Assembly (NCBI RefSeq): GCF_022605165.1
Contig: NC_063068.1
Coordinates: 62,001 to 126,000 of the forward strand
Length of the DNA: 64,000 nt
Direction: 5' to 3'
DNA from: Purpureocillium takamizusanense
Lineage: Eukaryota > Ascomycota > Sordariomycetes > Hypocreales > Ophiocordycipitaceae
A program made the position numbers and the translations under genes. Numbering within the stretch: position 1 is the first letter of the stretch; each line of letters starts with the position of its first letter. The notes beneath the pieces are model-generated. The model ran no database searches and was not told where the DNA came from. It saw only the letters and a program-made list of their open reading frames with translations. Shown piece by piece: positions 21,893 to 32,142 of this stretch.

Positions 21893-24034
21893 CGCGTTCA
21901 GAGCTCGTGTTGAAGTTGTCAAATTACGGTCGATCTGTATCTATCAGTTGCCCGATATTCAACTCGGTCGGAAAGGTGTACGCCAGCGCTATTTATGACT
22001 TCTTTGTGATGTCTCTCAACCCGTCCAATCGAACAGCTGCTCATAGGATCCGGTGGTTCGGGTCCGAGAAATCTAAGAAAATGATGCAACTGACCCCGCC
22101 TCGATCCGTTCAACGGCCGTTTTGGCTACTCGCACAACACTGCTGTTCAAAGGTGCCCTCGCCATGCTGGGGCACTTTGCCTGTCTGCCATAAGCCGCTA
22201 TCTCGCGATGAGACTAAGCGAGTACCAACTCGAGCGGTCCCCGATCCCATAGCGTCCGCTCACCCCGGATCGCTACCCCGTCGACGCTCTCGCTTTTGTT
22301 GAATACTCATAAGCTCAGATAGCCTTCGTCTTGATACAGGTATGTATAGCTTCTATAGTACTGTCGACTTTCTGGGACCAAGAATCTGCCAAACCATTTC
22401 TTTGACCCGGCTGAGCTCTCACAAGGCGCGGATCCGAACCTCAAAAAGGGATGACGCTAGCGAGGAATTGTGAGTGCAGGACTTGTAGTGTCTGGCACAC
22501 CCCGAAATCCCCTGCTTAGATAGTACACGTGCTAAACAAGCCGGCCCTAGACTTGCCCTCGCTCACGAGGCAGGTTAGGGCAGCTCGGATCATGAGATTA
22601 GATTGAAAGCCCTGTTTCAATTCCATTGCAGCACAGTAATGAACCATTAACGTCTCGAATCGTCCATATTCGCGTACTATTGCAATTATGTTACGGGTAG
22701 AAGGGCTGCACACGCTATTGCTCTCTTTATGTTCAGGAGCAAGCCTGCCTTGAAGCTCATGTGGCTGCGATTAGCTTGTCGTGAACCCCGCATTTTGGCG
22801 CCCAGTCCTGCATCGTTCCAGTGCGGGGAGCGGTCCATTCTCGGCGCCCAGTGGCACTCTGATTGGCGTCTAACATGAACGATCGCGGGCATGTCGAGCT
22901 CTGTTTGTGGGGTGGCGCCGCTTCGTTGCGGGCCTGTCGGATTCTGACTGCAGCGAGAGGAGTCTCGAATCACTCTATGGAGATTGCAACTAGTTATGTT
23001 TCGACGGGTATTAGGCTGGCCCAACACATATTGGGTGCAGCGCAACTTGCGAGTACGCCCTCTAATATGGCTCCCGTAGTCGACTGTGTAGACTAATTTT
23101 ATTACTATCGGATCCGACGGCATACCTTGGCAACTTCTCACGGCTACGGCTTGCCGGTTTTCCTATATCAAGCTTGCGAAGTGCCATACCCCAAATGACA
23201 TGGTGTAGCATGTGATCGGACCCGCCTCCGCAAAGACGTCGCCATGAGATAACTATACCTTGAACGGGTTAACCACTTTCTTGCCTTCAGCCAATTCTTG
23301 CCTTCAGCCAAATGCTTGGCAAGATCCAAGCTTTTGTGAGGCAAGGCAAACTGAAGGATCATAATAACGCGGTGACCAGGCGGTTTAATTATGTCGAACG
23401 CGCTAGTGCTACTGCAGTCGGATCCGACGAGGCTAGCACTAAAGGAAGAGGCATCTTCGAGGGTTTCCAAAATTAAAGGTGAAAACACAAGAGGGGTCGA
23501 TGGTAATGACAAGGCTTGGGTCCTGAGGCTGAGCTCAGGGCACAATAAGCCACGGGCGCGTCGTGACATGATGGGCACGAGTTGTTGATTCCAGTGGGGG
23601 AGGTTGGGATCAACTCGCATAGGAAGGGGGTAATACATCCTTTATACAATCGGACATTGTTCTAGAGAGAAAACCATGGTTTGCAGTTATTTCTCATTAG
23701 CCCTTTGCTAAACTTATCCTCGATTTGTGCGAACAGCATAGCGATTGTCATCTTCATTATATCTGCAGATATGAGATCCATCAGTCAATCATATGAATTT
23801 GCCAATATTGATATCGGGGAGATTTGCCCTTGACGAGCGCTTTTGCAACAATATGTTATCCTCAGTCAAGTCTTTCATCATAGCATATTTCTTGTCCTCT
23901 GTCACCCAATATAACGTATGAGAGAAGGCTAAGAAGATAACTACTGGGTCGGCTTAGACAAAAATTAGCTCAAGTCGGTAGAATGAAAGAACCAATGTGA
24001 AACTCACAATAGAAACATCGGCATCATCAGCATT
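21893..24034. other. Gene-poor stretch, left part of the AT-richer region
   Basis: About 2.1 kb. It contains the promoter of the esterase gene. A 17-18 bp unit (TTCTTGCCTTCAGCCAA) is repeated twice in tandem at about 23279-23313. Several open frames of 60-156 codons show no family resemblance. No transposon coding remnant or tRNA was recognised. Confidence 0.5.
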
Positions 24035-24154
24035 TTATTGGCCTGAAGCAGGGATGCGGTAGTCCGGTGGACACTGTGGGCATCCAAATCCGCGGGGATC
24101 AACTGGGACAGACATAGCCAGCGAAACAAGTGTCAGAATGGCAAGGAGCTGCAT
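24035..24154 (-). CDS. Candidate small secreted peptide, 39 aa, CPxCP motif
   Basis: A 40-codon frame with a clean signal peptide (MQLLAILTLVSLAMS) and a mature part of about 24 residues. The mature part contains GFGCPQCPPDYRIP, so two Cys lie three residues apart within Pro. The context before the ATG (CCGAAA) is favourable, and a CT-rich leader precedes it on the minus strand. It sits alone in the accessory region among other small secreted protein genes. It could be a processed peptide or effector, or a chance frame; no family is claimed. Transcript evidence would decide. Confidence 0.42.
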   Translation of the reverse strand: MQLLAILTLVSLAMSVPVDPRGFGCPQCPPDYRIPASGQ

Positions 24155-25561
24155 TTTCGGCGACTGGTCTGACTAAGGGGCAAGCCGTAGAGATAATATG
24201 AGGAGAAATACTAGTGAAGAGGCTTGAAGCAACGCAAGCGATATGAATGATCGTTCTACACGAAGCCTGACACAAGACCGAAGAGCGCATGCAAGCGTAA
24301 TTATACCTCAGCGAAGTCGAGGACGACTGTACTGACAATCTTTCGTCATAAAATGGTGGTAGATCTACTCAGATCCACTGATTGGTGCCCGGGACGACGT
24401 CCTCTTCACGTATTGGCTCGTATTTCACAAGGTATTCATGATTCCAAATCGTTACTATGACCAAGATAGACCACATGCTTGCTAACAGTGTGTGCGCACA
24501 ACCTATAGTATGGGACCTGCCTATACGAGACTAGTCCAGATACTGGAAGGGGATGAATAGGCGTGTTAGACTCGTAAACTGGCTTTGTACAGGCAATAGC
24601 ATAGTATCGACGGCATCACTTCACTGCGCTGAGTGTGAACGTCGCCGTGGTCCCGGCGGCTATAAGCGAGTAGATATAAAGCTCACTCATATCATCAACC
24701 GAGGTCTTGAACAAGTTGGAAAATTTACTACTACCCTTTATGGGAGTTACGCAAATAGATTGTGTACTTCTAAGGAGACTTTGCGGACTTGAATTCGTAA
24801 TGCTCGGCTAGATCACCCACGACATCGAGGCGGATGTCATAAAGGAACGCATGATTCCAAATCAGTTGGCCCTATGCTTGTGATTCCGGGTATCTACCAC
24901 TCACTAGGTGCGTGATGAGGTAGTGAGGTGTACGTAGACGGGACATGACGGTAGTGTTAGGCCAATAGTGGGGTGGAAAGATCATCTCGTGGCTTCACAA
25001 ATACATGACAGCTTCCAGCAAGCTACTGTACTTCATCTCGTATATTTCAGCGCTAGTGTAACCCTTATGCTCTTGAGCCCTTATTTCCCATAAAGTATGC
25101 CAGGATCTTAAGAGCCGTTCATTCCCTAGTGACCCTATCCATTCAAGCCAGATAATGCGGTAAAAAGCCATCGCTAACTTGTTTCCAACTGAACATATAC
25201 TGCGGGAATATGATGCGTCGGTTTAGTTCCAATTCGTTATTGAGGCAACTTGAGCTGATAGAGCACCTTCTGATGGCGTGCTCGTGGTGATAGTACTTGT
25301 ATTTCTTCCTCCTGGAAATCGTCCGGTAATCGCACCCCAATGCTTCTCAATTGCTTGCTACTTTATAGGAATCGACGAAGCAAAAGAATCTGGTCAGTAA
25401 AGCTATATAACTTGAAAAGCTGTGACTGCTCATTTCTGGCTTGCGATTCATGAAAAACGTCAAGCTCCACGTGCGTATCCGTCCATCCTAGCTCTTAGAG
25501 CCGGCATGATAGCTGGTCGAAAGTTTGACAAGTGATTACAACGACTGTCCCTGAAATATCT
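24155..25561. other. Gene-poor AT-rich stretch
   Basis: About 1.4 kb upstream of the 39-residue peptide. The phrase CATGATTCCAAATC occurs near 24436 and again near 24850, a hint of an old, diverged duplication. No intact gene, tRNA or transposase signal was recognised. Confidence 0.45.
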
Positions 25562-26465
25562 TCACTTCTTCTCCGCCCAGTCCCACAACTCCTTGCCAAC
25601 ACAGCCATATGTGAAGAAGCAATATCGCCGGCCGACGGAAGTGTCAAGAACGGTGAAGTCTTCACTGAAGCTGAGTCTCGGTATTGACTTATTGAATCGA
25701 TTCGGGCCTTACCCGAAATGGTTGAAAATCATCTTCTCAATCTCTTACGTTATATCCTCGTCGTTGATGGTCGGAGGAAACGAACGTGTCTGTTTGAACC
25801 CTGGGTCTTTCACACATTCAGAACAAGAGCTCTCTGAATGGGCAATAGTCTTGATCCGATCCATAAATACTCTCGCGTCGTGACACTGATTGAACGCGTG
25901 TCTATATCCAACATGGCTGTACCTGGGATCACAATCTCTGCATTACCAGTAGGCACCGTCACGACAGTGACGACACTTGACTCCACTGGGTCCGTCTCGT
26001 GACTGACCAGGGTCTGCAGCTTGAAGATTGTGGTGGTCGCAATGATAACTGGACTCACTGAAGTTTGTGGCATGCTTGCGTGAGAACCGTGGTCATGAAT
26101 CGTGACCACAAGGGTGCCTCACCGAATCCTCCAGTCCAGAAGTGGCCTGAATCATTCGCTTCGTGCCAGTGTATTCCAAGCTTGTTCACTCCTGTACGGG
26201 AAGAGCGTCGATATCTGCCCAAAGTAACAAGACGGGACCTCTACCGTTGCGGAGCATTGCGACTAATCCATGGCAGCCTATATTAGATTGATGAGCAGAT
26301 CTGCAGGAGCTACGACTTCGAGTCTTGCGGGAATGGTGGCAGCTGTTTTGGACGCCTCATTGGATAGTTCTGGGTTTTGGTGCGGTGCAAATGCTTGTAG
26401 AGCTCTCCAGGGGGCTTTGTATCCGCGCGATGTTGATGGAGGAGTTGTGACGTTGTTGCAGCCAT
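25562..26465 (-). pseudogene. Decayed M20-family amidohydrolase/peptidase
   Basis: Reading the minus strand in pieces gives a clear M20 (amidohydrolase/aminoacylase-type) protein. It has an ATG at 26465 (MAATTSQLLHQHR), then a frame change near 26380 into HQNPELSN. A TAG near 26281 follows, just before GCHGLVAMLRNG and WADIDALPVQE, and then a TGA near 26196. The metal-ligand CGHD lies near 26108, followed directly by GSHASMPQ, so about 50 residues of the catalytic domain seem lost there. IVIPGTAMLDIDTR comes next, then a one-base frame change near 25870. FPPTINDED follows, then an intron with good sites (GTAAGA ... CAG, about 25661-25745). The end is EDFTVLD ... KELWDWAEKK and a stop at 25562. 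The two stops, two frame shifts and a deletion make it non-functional. It was probably a metal-dependent amide hydrolase. Confidence 0.8.
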
Positions 26466-27507
26466 GCCTTTCGTTGGTAAAGTGTTCCTCGTCTCTCTAG
26501 CCACACGCGCCCCGTTCCCCCGAGGCCAGATCGCCGATGATAGTCCCGTCACGAAATGTAACTCAAATGCGTTGCGCGCTCTCTCCACTGTCATCAACCT
26601 CACTCGCGGCAGGGCGGAGAATCAGGGCACATTTTGGCAGAGTGGCGGCGCCCCGATAAGATGAGACCGCATGCTTCGAGCCGACGTGGATTGCATCAGC
26701 AGCGGAGCTCGCGCCGCGCCCGTGGAACGAAAGGCATGTAATGGTCATTGCCCACTGGTCATATCGGGTTCCTTTCATTGTTCCAGACAAGACTCAATTT
26801 GAGTTTTTGACGGGAGGACAGCATACGAATGATTGCGGGCCATGAGTTGACGTCTGTTTTAAGCTTGTTGTAAGCTTGTTGTTACACAGCAGCAAACGTG
26901 GCTTCAGCCGCCTCGGCGACATCCTTGGTGCGATGAGGAATCCTGAGAGGTTGGCTCCACAAGCGCGGCGGTTTTCATTACCCAGTAGGCAGGGTTATAC
27001 GTAACTAGCCTGTTGATAATAAGCTAGACTGACATGGGATGGCCATGCAGACTGAATGGCAACGAATCTGGACAGTTGCGACTTGGAAATGTATCTTGCT
27101 CTCTGAGTCGACGTTCAATATCGTGGTTGGTGGAAAACCTAGATGTGCCGATAATAAGTAAGGTTATTTTTAGCTATAATAATTAGAACGCCATAGCACC
27201 GCCCCACTGATGAGAGCTGCGTACCACTCCGGTGTTTTTTCTCATGGTTAGCGCTTACTACAGCTGAAACGACCAATTTCCACGTTATTTCTTCGCAGGC
27301 ATGGACCTTGTATGCACGCTGATGAGGCAGTTACCCGTCGGACGGGACCGCGTCCAAGGGATGTAACTGTAGCATGTACTTAATAAGTCAGAGCGAACCC
27401 ATTATGAAGTGGAATGTGCGCTATGAATCAATCCTTATCAAATTCATTTGCTTCCACGGATAATAAAGTTACTTGCTCAACCTATATCCACTGTCTTCTC
27501 CACTACG
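26466..27507. other. Gene-poor AT-rich stretch
   Basis: About 1 kb between the M20 remnant and the small secreted protein gene. A short tandem (AAGCTTGTTGT twice) lies at about 26860-26882. A minus-strand frame ending near 26885 (RIPHRTKDVAEAAEATF) reads like the C terminus of a protein, but its family and upstream part could not be identified. Confidence 0.4.
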
Positions 27508-27861
27508 ATGCAAGCCTTCAGTTTCCTCGTTGCATTCGCAATCACGTTCAGCTCGACGTTTGCCGCTCCCGCGGATACTGCCTCTACCCGCCAGCAGCAA
27601 GTCAACTATGCCGAAGTCGCTGCACTCAGTCAAAAGCTCGCAGACTTGCGCAATTCCGTGCTGGGGCAGATTCAACAGGTCACGGGAGACGAAACGACTT
27701 CACGGATCGCTGGTCAATTCAACCTCGGCGGGTCCATCCAGCGCCTGAACGGTGCTGCCAACGATATCAGTGGTGCAATCGGTTCCATGGAAAAAATTCT
27801 GAATAATGTCGCCTCTCAATACTCTAGCGATGAGAAGGCCAATTGGAAGAATTTTGGCTGA
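27508..27861 (+). CDS. Small secreted protein, 117 aa, cysteine-free and helical
   Basis: A single-exon gene. The ATG at 27508 begins a strong signal peptide (MQAFSFLVAFAITFSSTFAA, cleavage near 20). The mature protein of about 97 residues has no Cys and is rich in Gln, Ser, Asn and Ala with heptad-like spacing (ALSQKLADLRNSVLGQIQQV; ISGAIGSMEKILNNVASQY), so it should be mostly alpha-helical. The frame extends upstream to 27448, but that part would bury the signal peptide. It resembles candidate effectors or surface proteins of pathogenic fungi only in general features; no family is claimed. It is isolated in the AT-richer region. Confidence 0.7.
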   Translation: MQAFSFLVAFAITFSSTFAAPADTASTRQQQVNYAEVAALSQKLADLRNSVLGQIQQVTGDETTSRIAGQFNLGGSIQRLNGAANDISGAIGSMEKILNNVASQYSSDEKANWKNFG

Positions 27862-29173
27862 AGACATCTGATTGCTGTTAGGAACTGCATTAAGGACTAT
27901 AACTAGGCGGCATTAGGGGAGTGATGAATTAAAGTCAGATCTGGAAAATAAGTCGACGTAACTTTATTTTACAAGAGACCCTTAGGGCCGTGGCGACACT
28001 TAAGTAAGGGTGCGATGAGAAGGCTGCCATGCTCCGACCAGAGTAGATTTACCCTATATGATCCGTCATGACGCCTCATCGCTATGCATGGAAAAGCAAA
28101 CTACCTTCCTGGAACAGACCAGCATTAGTCCGAGGACCCGCTTACTGCCAGACATAACGTGGGGGGAATATCTTCTGTCCTGAGCGTTGTTGTCTTACTA
28201 AAGCATCCGAATGCGTTGAATATGCGAGCATATAAGTACAATAGCCATTGCTGCGAAAAGATTTACGGGCTGTAATTGAGGAATCGAGCCCGTACCACTT
28301 CTTAGCGTATGGCTTAGTCTAATTTAGCAGACGCCAATACACGTGTAGCCAGTCGATCTAACGCAACACAAAGTTGCCTCTGTTCGTGACTGAACCCTGG
28401 GCCTTGGCTTATAAAGTACAATGATACGGGATAGGGGGTCATGCGGGTTCCGCATTGCCCGTATATCATCATCAGTAACACGGTCATACGTTATCGTCAG
28501 TTCATCGACTGCAAAACCTAGTCAAAACCACCAACCAGTATGCCGTTTTGAGTCAGCAAGAGACATGACGATATCTCACCGATCTTCAGCGGCGGGCGCC
28601 CCCTTCTAGACGGCGTCTCGGTGGATGTTGAAGGCACAAATGGTCAATCGTGTTGCTGAAAATTTTGAGCCTAGGCTGTTCTATATTAGACGGGCTACTA
28701 GCTTCTATTGTCTATTTCGGAAAATTCTGTCAATACACAGGTGACGAGCGTGCCATCAAGGAGATATTTACGACGATCACCAGGGACCAGACGGGTGGCG
28801 GCGAACGGACGATATAACTGTCATAGAGCGTACGAACTTTCTGCTAGTATAATGAAGAACCCCTAAGTTATTTACTTTATCAAATCGTCAAAAGATCTTT
28901 TCAATAGTACCCCTAAGAACGCCGCCCTTTAGGCACACACCACTGGACAACTCTTGCTTCGGCAATGCCTTAGCAATTTAACGTTTGCGCAAACTCTCTC
29001 GATGCACATTTTCTGCCTCTATAGCCGAAGCGACCGCCGTTCCGGCCCGAACATCGTAGCTATGCTAGGGAGGGATTAGCCATGCGTAGACTGGTCCGTT
29101 ATATCATCCTTACTGAGTAAAGGCTTACTCCTGCCAAAATTGAAGAGCGCATAGGAACAAAATCTCGAGCCGG
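27862..29173. other. Gene-poor AT-rich stretch
   Basis: About 1.3 kb with many stop codons in all frames. I found no gene, repeat array or RNA signature in it. Confidence 0.5.
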
Positions 29174-29509
29174 CTAGAAAGGACCATCGATGCATGCATA
29201 CGCTGCTGCACCAATGTTACCCCAACCTTGGCTGTCGACTAGCCGGCTGCCATTGTCATTGTCATTGCAGTGGTACTTGCACCCCGCGTCTGTGAAAAGA
29301 CGGAATGAGTACAAGCCGGTCGATCTGACGGAGACAAGGCTTGTCTGGAAGAAGAAGCTGGGCAGCTGGCAGCAGGCCTGGTATGGGCAGGTGAACGTTT
29401 CGCAGTGGCCTGTAAAACCTCGGCCAGAGCACCCATATACGCTCATAGGCGACTGGGCACGAACCAGAAAACACAGACAGAGCACTAAAAAACCCGCCGT
29501 GGTCATCAT
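29174..29509 (-). CDS. Small secreted cysteine-rich protein, beta/gamma-crystallin-like
   Basis: A single-exon gene of 111 residues. The signal peptide is about 1-20 (MMTTAGFLVLCLCFLVRAQS). The mature part carries eight Cys, an even number that suits four disulfides. Its spacing of aromatic, Gly and Cys residues (YGCSGRGFTGHCETFTC, then LVSVRSTG, FRLFTDAGC, GWGNIGAAAYAC) resembles fungal secreted proteins with a beta/gamma-crystallin-type Greek-key fold, some of which are antimicrobial or effector-like. That fold call is an inference from pattern only. Two ATGs open the frame at 29509 and 29506. It lies in the AT-richer region next to the N-glycosylase-like gene, on the same strand. Confidence 0.68.
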   Translation of the reverse strand: MMTTAGFLVLCLCFLVRAQSPMSVYGCSGRGFTGHCETFTCPYQACCQLPSFFFQTSLVSVRSTGLYSFRLFTDAGCKYHCNDNDNGSRLVDSQGWGNIGAAAYACIDGPF

Positions 29510-30068
29510 CTTGAGTATTTGCGTGGGAAATTAATTAGAGTGAAAAAAGATGACCAGGCATCTAGAAAGAAGCCCTCTTTTATGTTTATATGATATAACA
29601 TGGGGTGATGTTAATGTTGAAATTGGGGGTAGCATTGGTATGAGACACGGGGCCAGTTGCATAACGTTAGTAACTGTTTCTAGATATAACGGGGGGCTAT
29701 CACTATTTTCGTAGTAGTCCGAGGTGTTTTTGCCGCGGCGGCGTGCGTCTGTCTTACCATCCGGCCAAAAGCTGCGCCGACTTACAAGCGCTTATATTTA
29801 GAAGTAAACGGCAGTACCACTCCTTGCCTTCATATTATATCAACAGATAATAGCAGCTACCGGGGCTTCTAAAGGATGCCTCGAAAAACGGCGAAAGAGA
29901 TAACTCAGGGCAAAAGGATCATTTAGGATAGACTAATAAGATAACCCCTATCTACTTAATCCTCTTTTGCTTTAGCTTGATGGTCTGGTAGCTCCTGACA
30001 TATCCCCCACAGCGCGCGCGACAATACAGAACGAGGCTAATATAAGATCCTCACATGATTGTCAGGCA
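29510..30068. other. AT-rich spacer
   Basis: About 560 bp between the crystallin-like gene and the 3' end of the N-glycosylase-like gene, both on the minus strand. A TATATGATATAAC-like element near 29588-29600 could be the TATA region of the crystallin-like gene. Confidence 0.45.
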
Positions 30069-31760
30069 TCAAGACCAGGTGACCCTGACTTCGACCTCGC
30101 CATATTGTCCTCTAATTCTCTCCTTAGTCGAGTGCAGCACTTGAGGGCGTAGCGAAGCGACCCCCTTCGCTACCTCATCATTGCTGACGGGATCGTAGTC
30201 CCAAAGATCCGCGCGAACCACGAGCGTATCGTCTAGTGGCACGGCCATCACGGCCCTCGACAGAGGGATAGACTCTCCCGGGCGCACACTTATGCTATCC
30301 TTCTGTGCCTTATTGAAAAGCTCGCGCGAGACAAATCTGCTCGTTACTTTGAGTGTCCCAAAAATGTCGGCTGGGTTCTCGTTGTCCCCATTGATCAGAA
30401 CGACCTCCACGACGGCTTCTGCGGCGTTACTCATCACAATATAATTCACCGTTGCCTGGCCGTATTTGCCCTTGATTGCGGTATGGATTGGCGTGTCGTA
30501 TAAATTGCCCGTACTGTAGTAGTTCCAGTCAATCTGACCTCGGCTGACCTCGTCCTCGGGGGATGGGTCGGAGTCATGGTCCATAAGATTTAGGTCGATA
30601 AGGAAGCTGTCAGCGGCCGAGATTGCCCGAGATGGGCCAGAGAGCGCGACTGGGTCGCGCGGGCGGATAGACTGGGGGTTCGCCTTGTCGATATTGTAGA
30701 TGTCTTGCGTGCCCACGCTGTCGGTAGCTGTAATGGTGCCGTAGAGATCGCCCGGGTTCTCCTGATCGATGTTGTCAATGACCACCCAGAGGATCTCTAC
30801 CAACGGGCGGCCTTCGGGAATCAATGCCTGGACCTGGCGCCGAGGCCTAGAACCACCGTTAATGTTGTAACGTAGCAACATGCCGAGCACAGCGATTGCG
30901 TCTGCCACCCCTCCGATGTGCATGGGGTTAGGCTGAGGAAGCCGAAAAGTCTCGGGATTCTGGTCGTGATGGAGCAATGCGGCAGAAACCCGTCCCCAGC
31001 CGTTTTCAAGCCCAGTGATATTGCCGTCCGGTATAATGCCTTCTAGGTAGGCATCGGAAATATAAGTAGTTATTCTTGTAAATCTCATGGCTTCAGAAAT
31101 CATCTGAATAACGACAATCAATCCACGCGCTCTGGTGCTGTGATCATCATCACGTGAGCGCGCAAGGCTGTTTACAGCATTGATAAGTTGCTGCCGGCCG
31201 AGCGGGATGGTAGTTCTTGAGTGGCCCTCAGCAGCAGCAGCCTCCAAGGCGGGGTAGCCACCCCGAAACCCCAAGAGCGCGGATCCGGGGATGAGTTGTG
31301 GCTGACCAGGGTCCGGATTAAATTCGTACCAGTGATCAGAGGCCTCGGCTCGATAGCCATCCAGGTAGAGGTTGTCCATTCGGATCCTAAACCTCATAGC
31401 CTGAGATTGTGTACGTAGTACTAGGTCGAACCATCTATTGGGCGGATTCTGTTGAGGAGGGAGAACCGGTAGGCTATGAGAGAGAGTATCACGGTCCTGA
31501 ACCCTGCGGCGCAGTCGCTCGATGAGACTGCTGAATAGTTCCGGAGTGCTCGTTTGAACGTTGAACTCCTCAACAAATTCTGGATCGTTCCGCTGCTCTA
31601 GCCGATTAAAATGGCGAGGGGAGTGCAGCCCAGGCTTGAGCTCGTCGATGGTCGCAATATGGCCAAGGTCGCTGCCGCTGCTGGAAGTGGAAGGGATTCG
31701 AAGGGCGCTGCCGATGGCGGCCCACGTCGATATTGCGAGAGCTGGTATGAGTAACTTCAT
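30069..31760 (-). CDS. Ribosome-inactivating-protein-like rRNA N-glycosylase with duplicated C-terminal module
   Basis: A predicted secreted protein of the RIP (rRNA N-glycosidase) superfamily, whose members remove one adenine from the sarcin-ricin loop of 28S rRNA. It is an intact single exon of 563 residues. The signal peptide is about 1-19. The RIP domain lies at about 105-300: candidate substrate-stacking Tyr132 and Tyr169, the ISEAMRF core with catalytic Glu223 and Arg226, and Trp255. These spacings match the known family active-site layout. The C-terminal part is a tandem duplication (about 318-440 and 447-563), each unit opening with an ENPxDxxGT motif and closing with a GxYGxxxV strand. 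It recalls the accessory DUF6598-type region of some grass RIPs, which is only an inference. There is no A/B-chain lectin domain. The upstream frame starts at TTG, so the ATG at 31760 is used. A TATA box lies 109 bp upstream. Confidence 0.85.
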   Translation of the reverse strand: MKLLIPALAISTWAAIGSALRIPSTSSSGSDLGHIATIDELKPGLHSPRHFNRLEQRNDPEFVEEFNVQTSTPELFSSLIERLRRRVQDRDTLSHSLPVLPPQQNPPNRWFDLVLRTQSQAMRFRIRMDNLYLDGYRAEASDHWYEFNPDPGQPQLIPGSALLGFRGGYPALEAAAAEGHSRTTIPLGRQQLINAVNSLARSRDDDHSTRARGLIVVIQMISEAMRFTRITTYISDAYLEGIIPDGNITGLENGWGRVSAALLHHDQNPETFRLPQPNPMHIGGVADAIAVLGMLLRYNINGGSRPRRQVQALIPEGRPLVEILWVVIDNIDQENPGDLYGTITATDSVGTQDIYNIDKANPQSIRPRDPVALSGPSRAISAADSFLIDLNLMDHDSDPSPEDEVSRGQIDWNYYSTGNLYDTPIHTAIKGKYGQATVNYIVMSNAAEAVVEVVLINGDNENPADIFGTLKVTSRFVSRELFNKAQKDSISVRPGESIPLSRAVMAVPLDDTLVVRADLWDYDPVSNDEVAKGVASLRPQVLHSTKERIRGQYGEVEVRVTWS

Positions 31761-31868
31761 AATGAACTGGTATCCGGCCAATGATGGCGGTCAACAGATT
31801 GCTGGCTCGAAGAACAACTAGTGAGTGATGCGGTGCCAGTTTTGGCGGTAGAAGGGACAGGAGCAGCG

Positions 31869-31876
31869 CTTTTATA
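31869..31876 (-). promoter_or_regulatory. TATA box of the N-glycosylase-like gene
   Basis: TATAAAAG on the minus strand, 109 bp before the ATG at 31760. It is a consensus element at a normal fungal distance and supports the chosen start. Confidence 0.6.
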
Positions 31877-32100
31877 CTACGACCTCGTACGACTGCCTAC
31901 ATCTCTACACGGCACATATGCGTCGTGGTGGCCTGTGAGAGCCCGCTTACACCTCTCGAACCAGACGTCCCTGGGCCATGCCTTTTTTTTTCGATTCCTT
32001 CGGGGGCGACGAGTCAACTTACCTGCACCCCTTATTGACGACGGGCGCGATTCTCCGCGCAGTCGGGGTTCCCGAATCCTCAGACACGCAGTCCTGCCAT

Positions 32101-32142
32101 CCCTCCATCCCTCCATCCATCCATCCATCCATACATCCATCC
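32101..32142. repeat. (CCAT)n microsatellite
   Basis: An imperfect tetranucleotide repeat (CCCT/CCAT units, with one CATA variant) upstream of the N-glycosylase-like gene. Confidence 0.85.

Noticed and set aside
21893..21922. Longer N terminus of the CBM1 esterase
   Set aside because: The upstream start codon is TTG; the ATG at 21892 gives a plausible signal peptide.
22686..23141. 151-codon minus-strand frame in the AT-richer region
   Set aside because: No motif, biased composition; likely chance.
32101..32142. Tandem CCAT units as a possible CRISPR-like or satellite array
   Set aside because: Plain tetranucleotide microsatellite with no spacers, in a eukaryotic genome.
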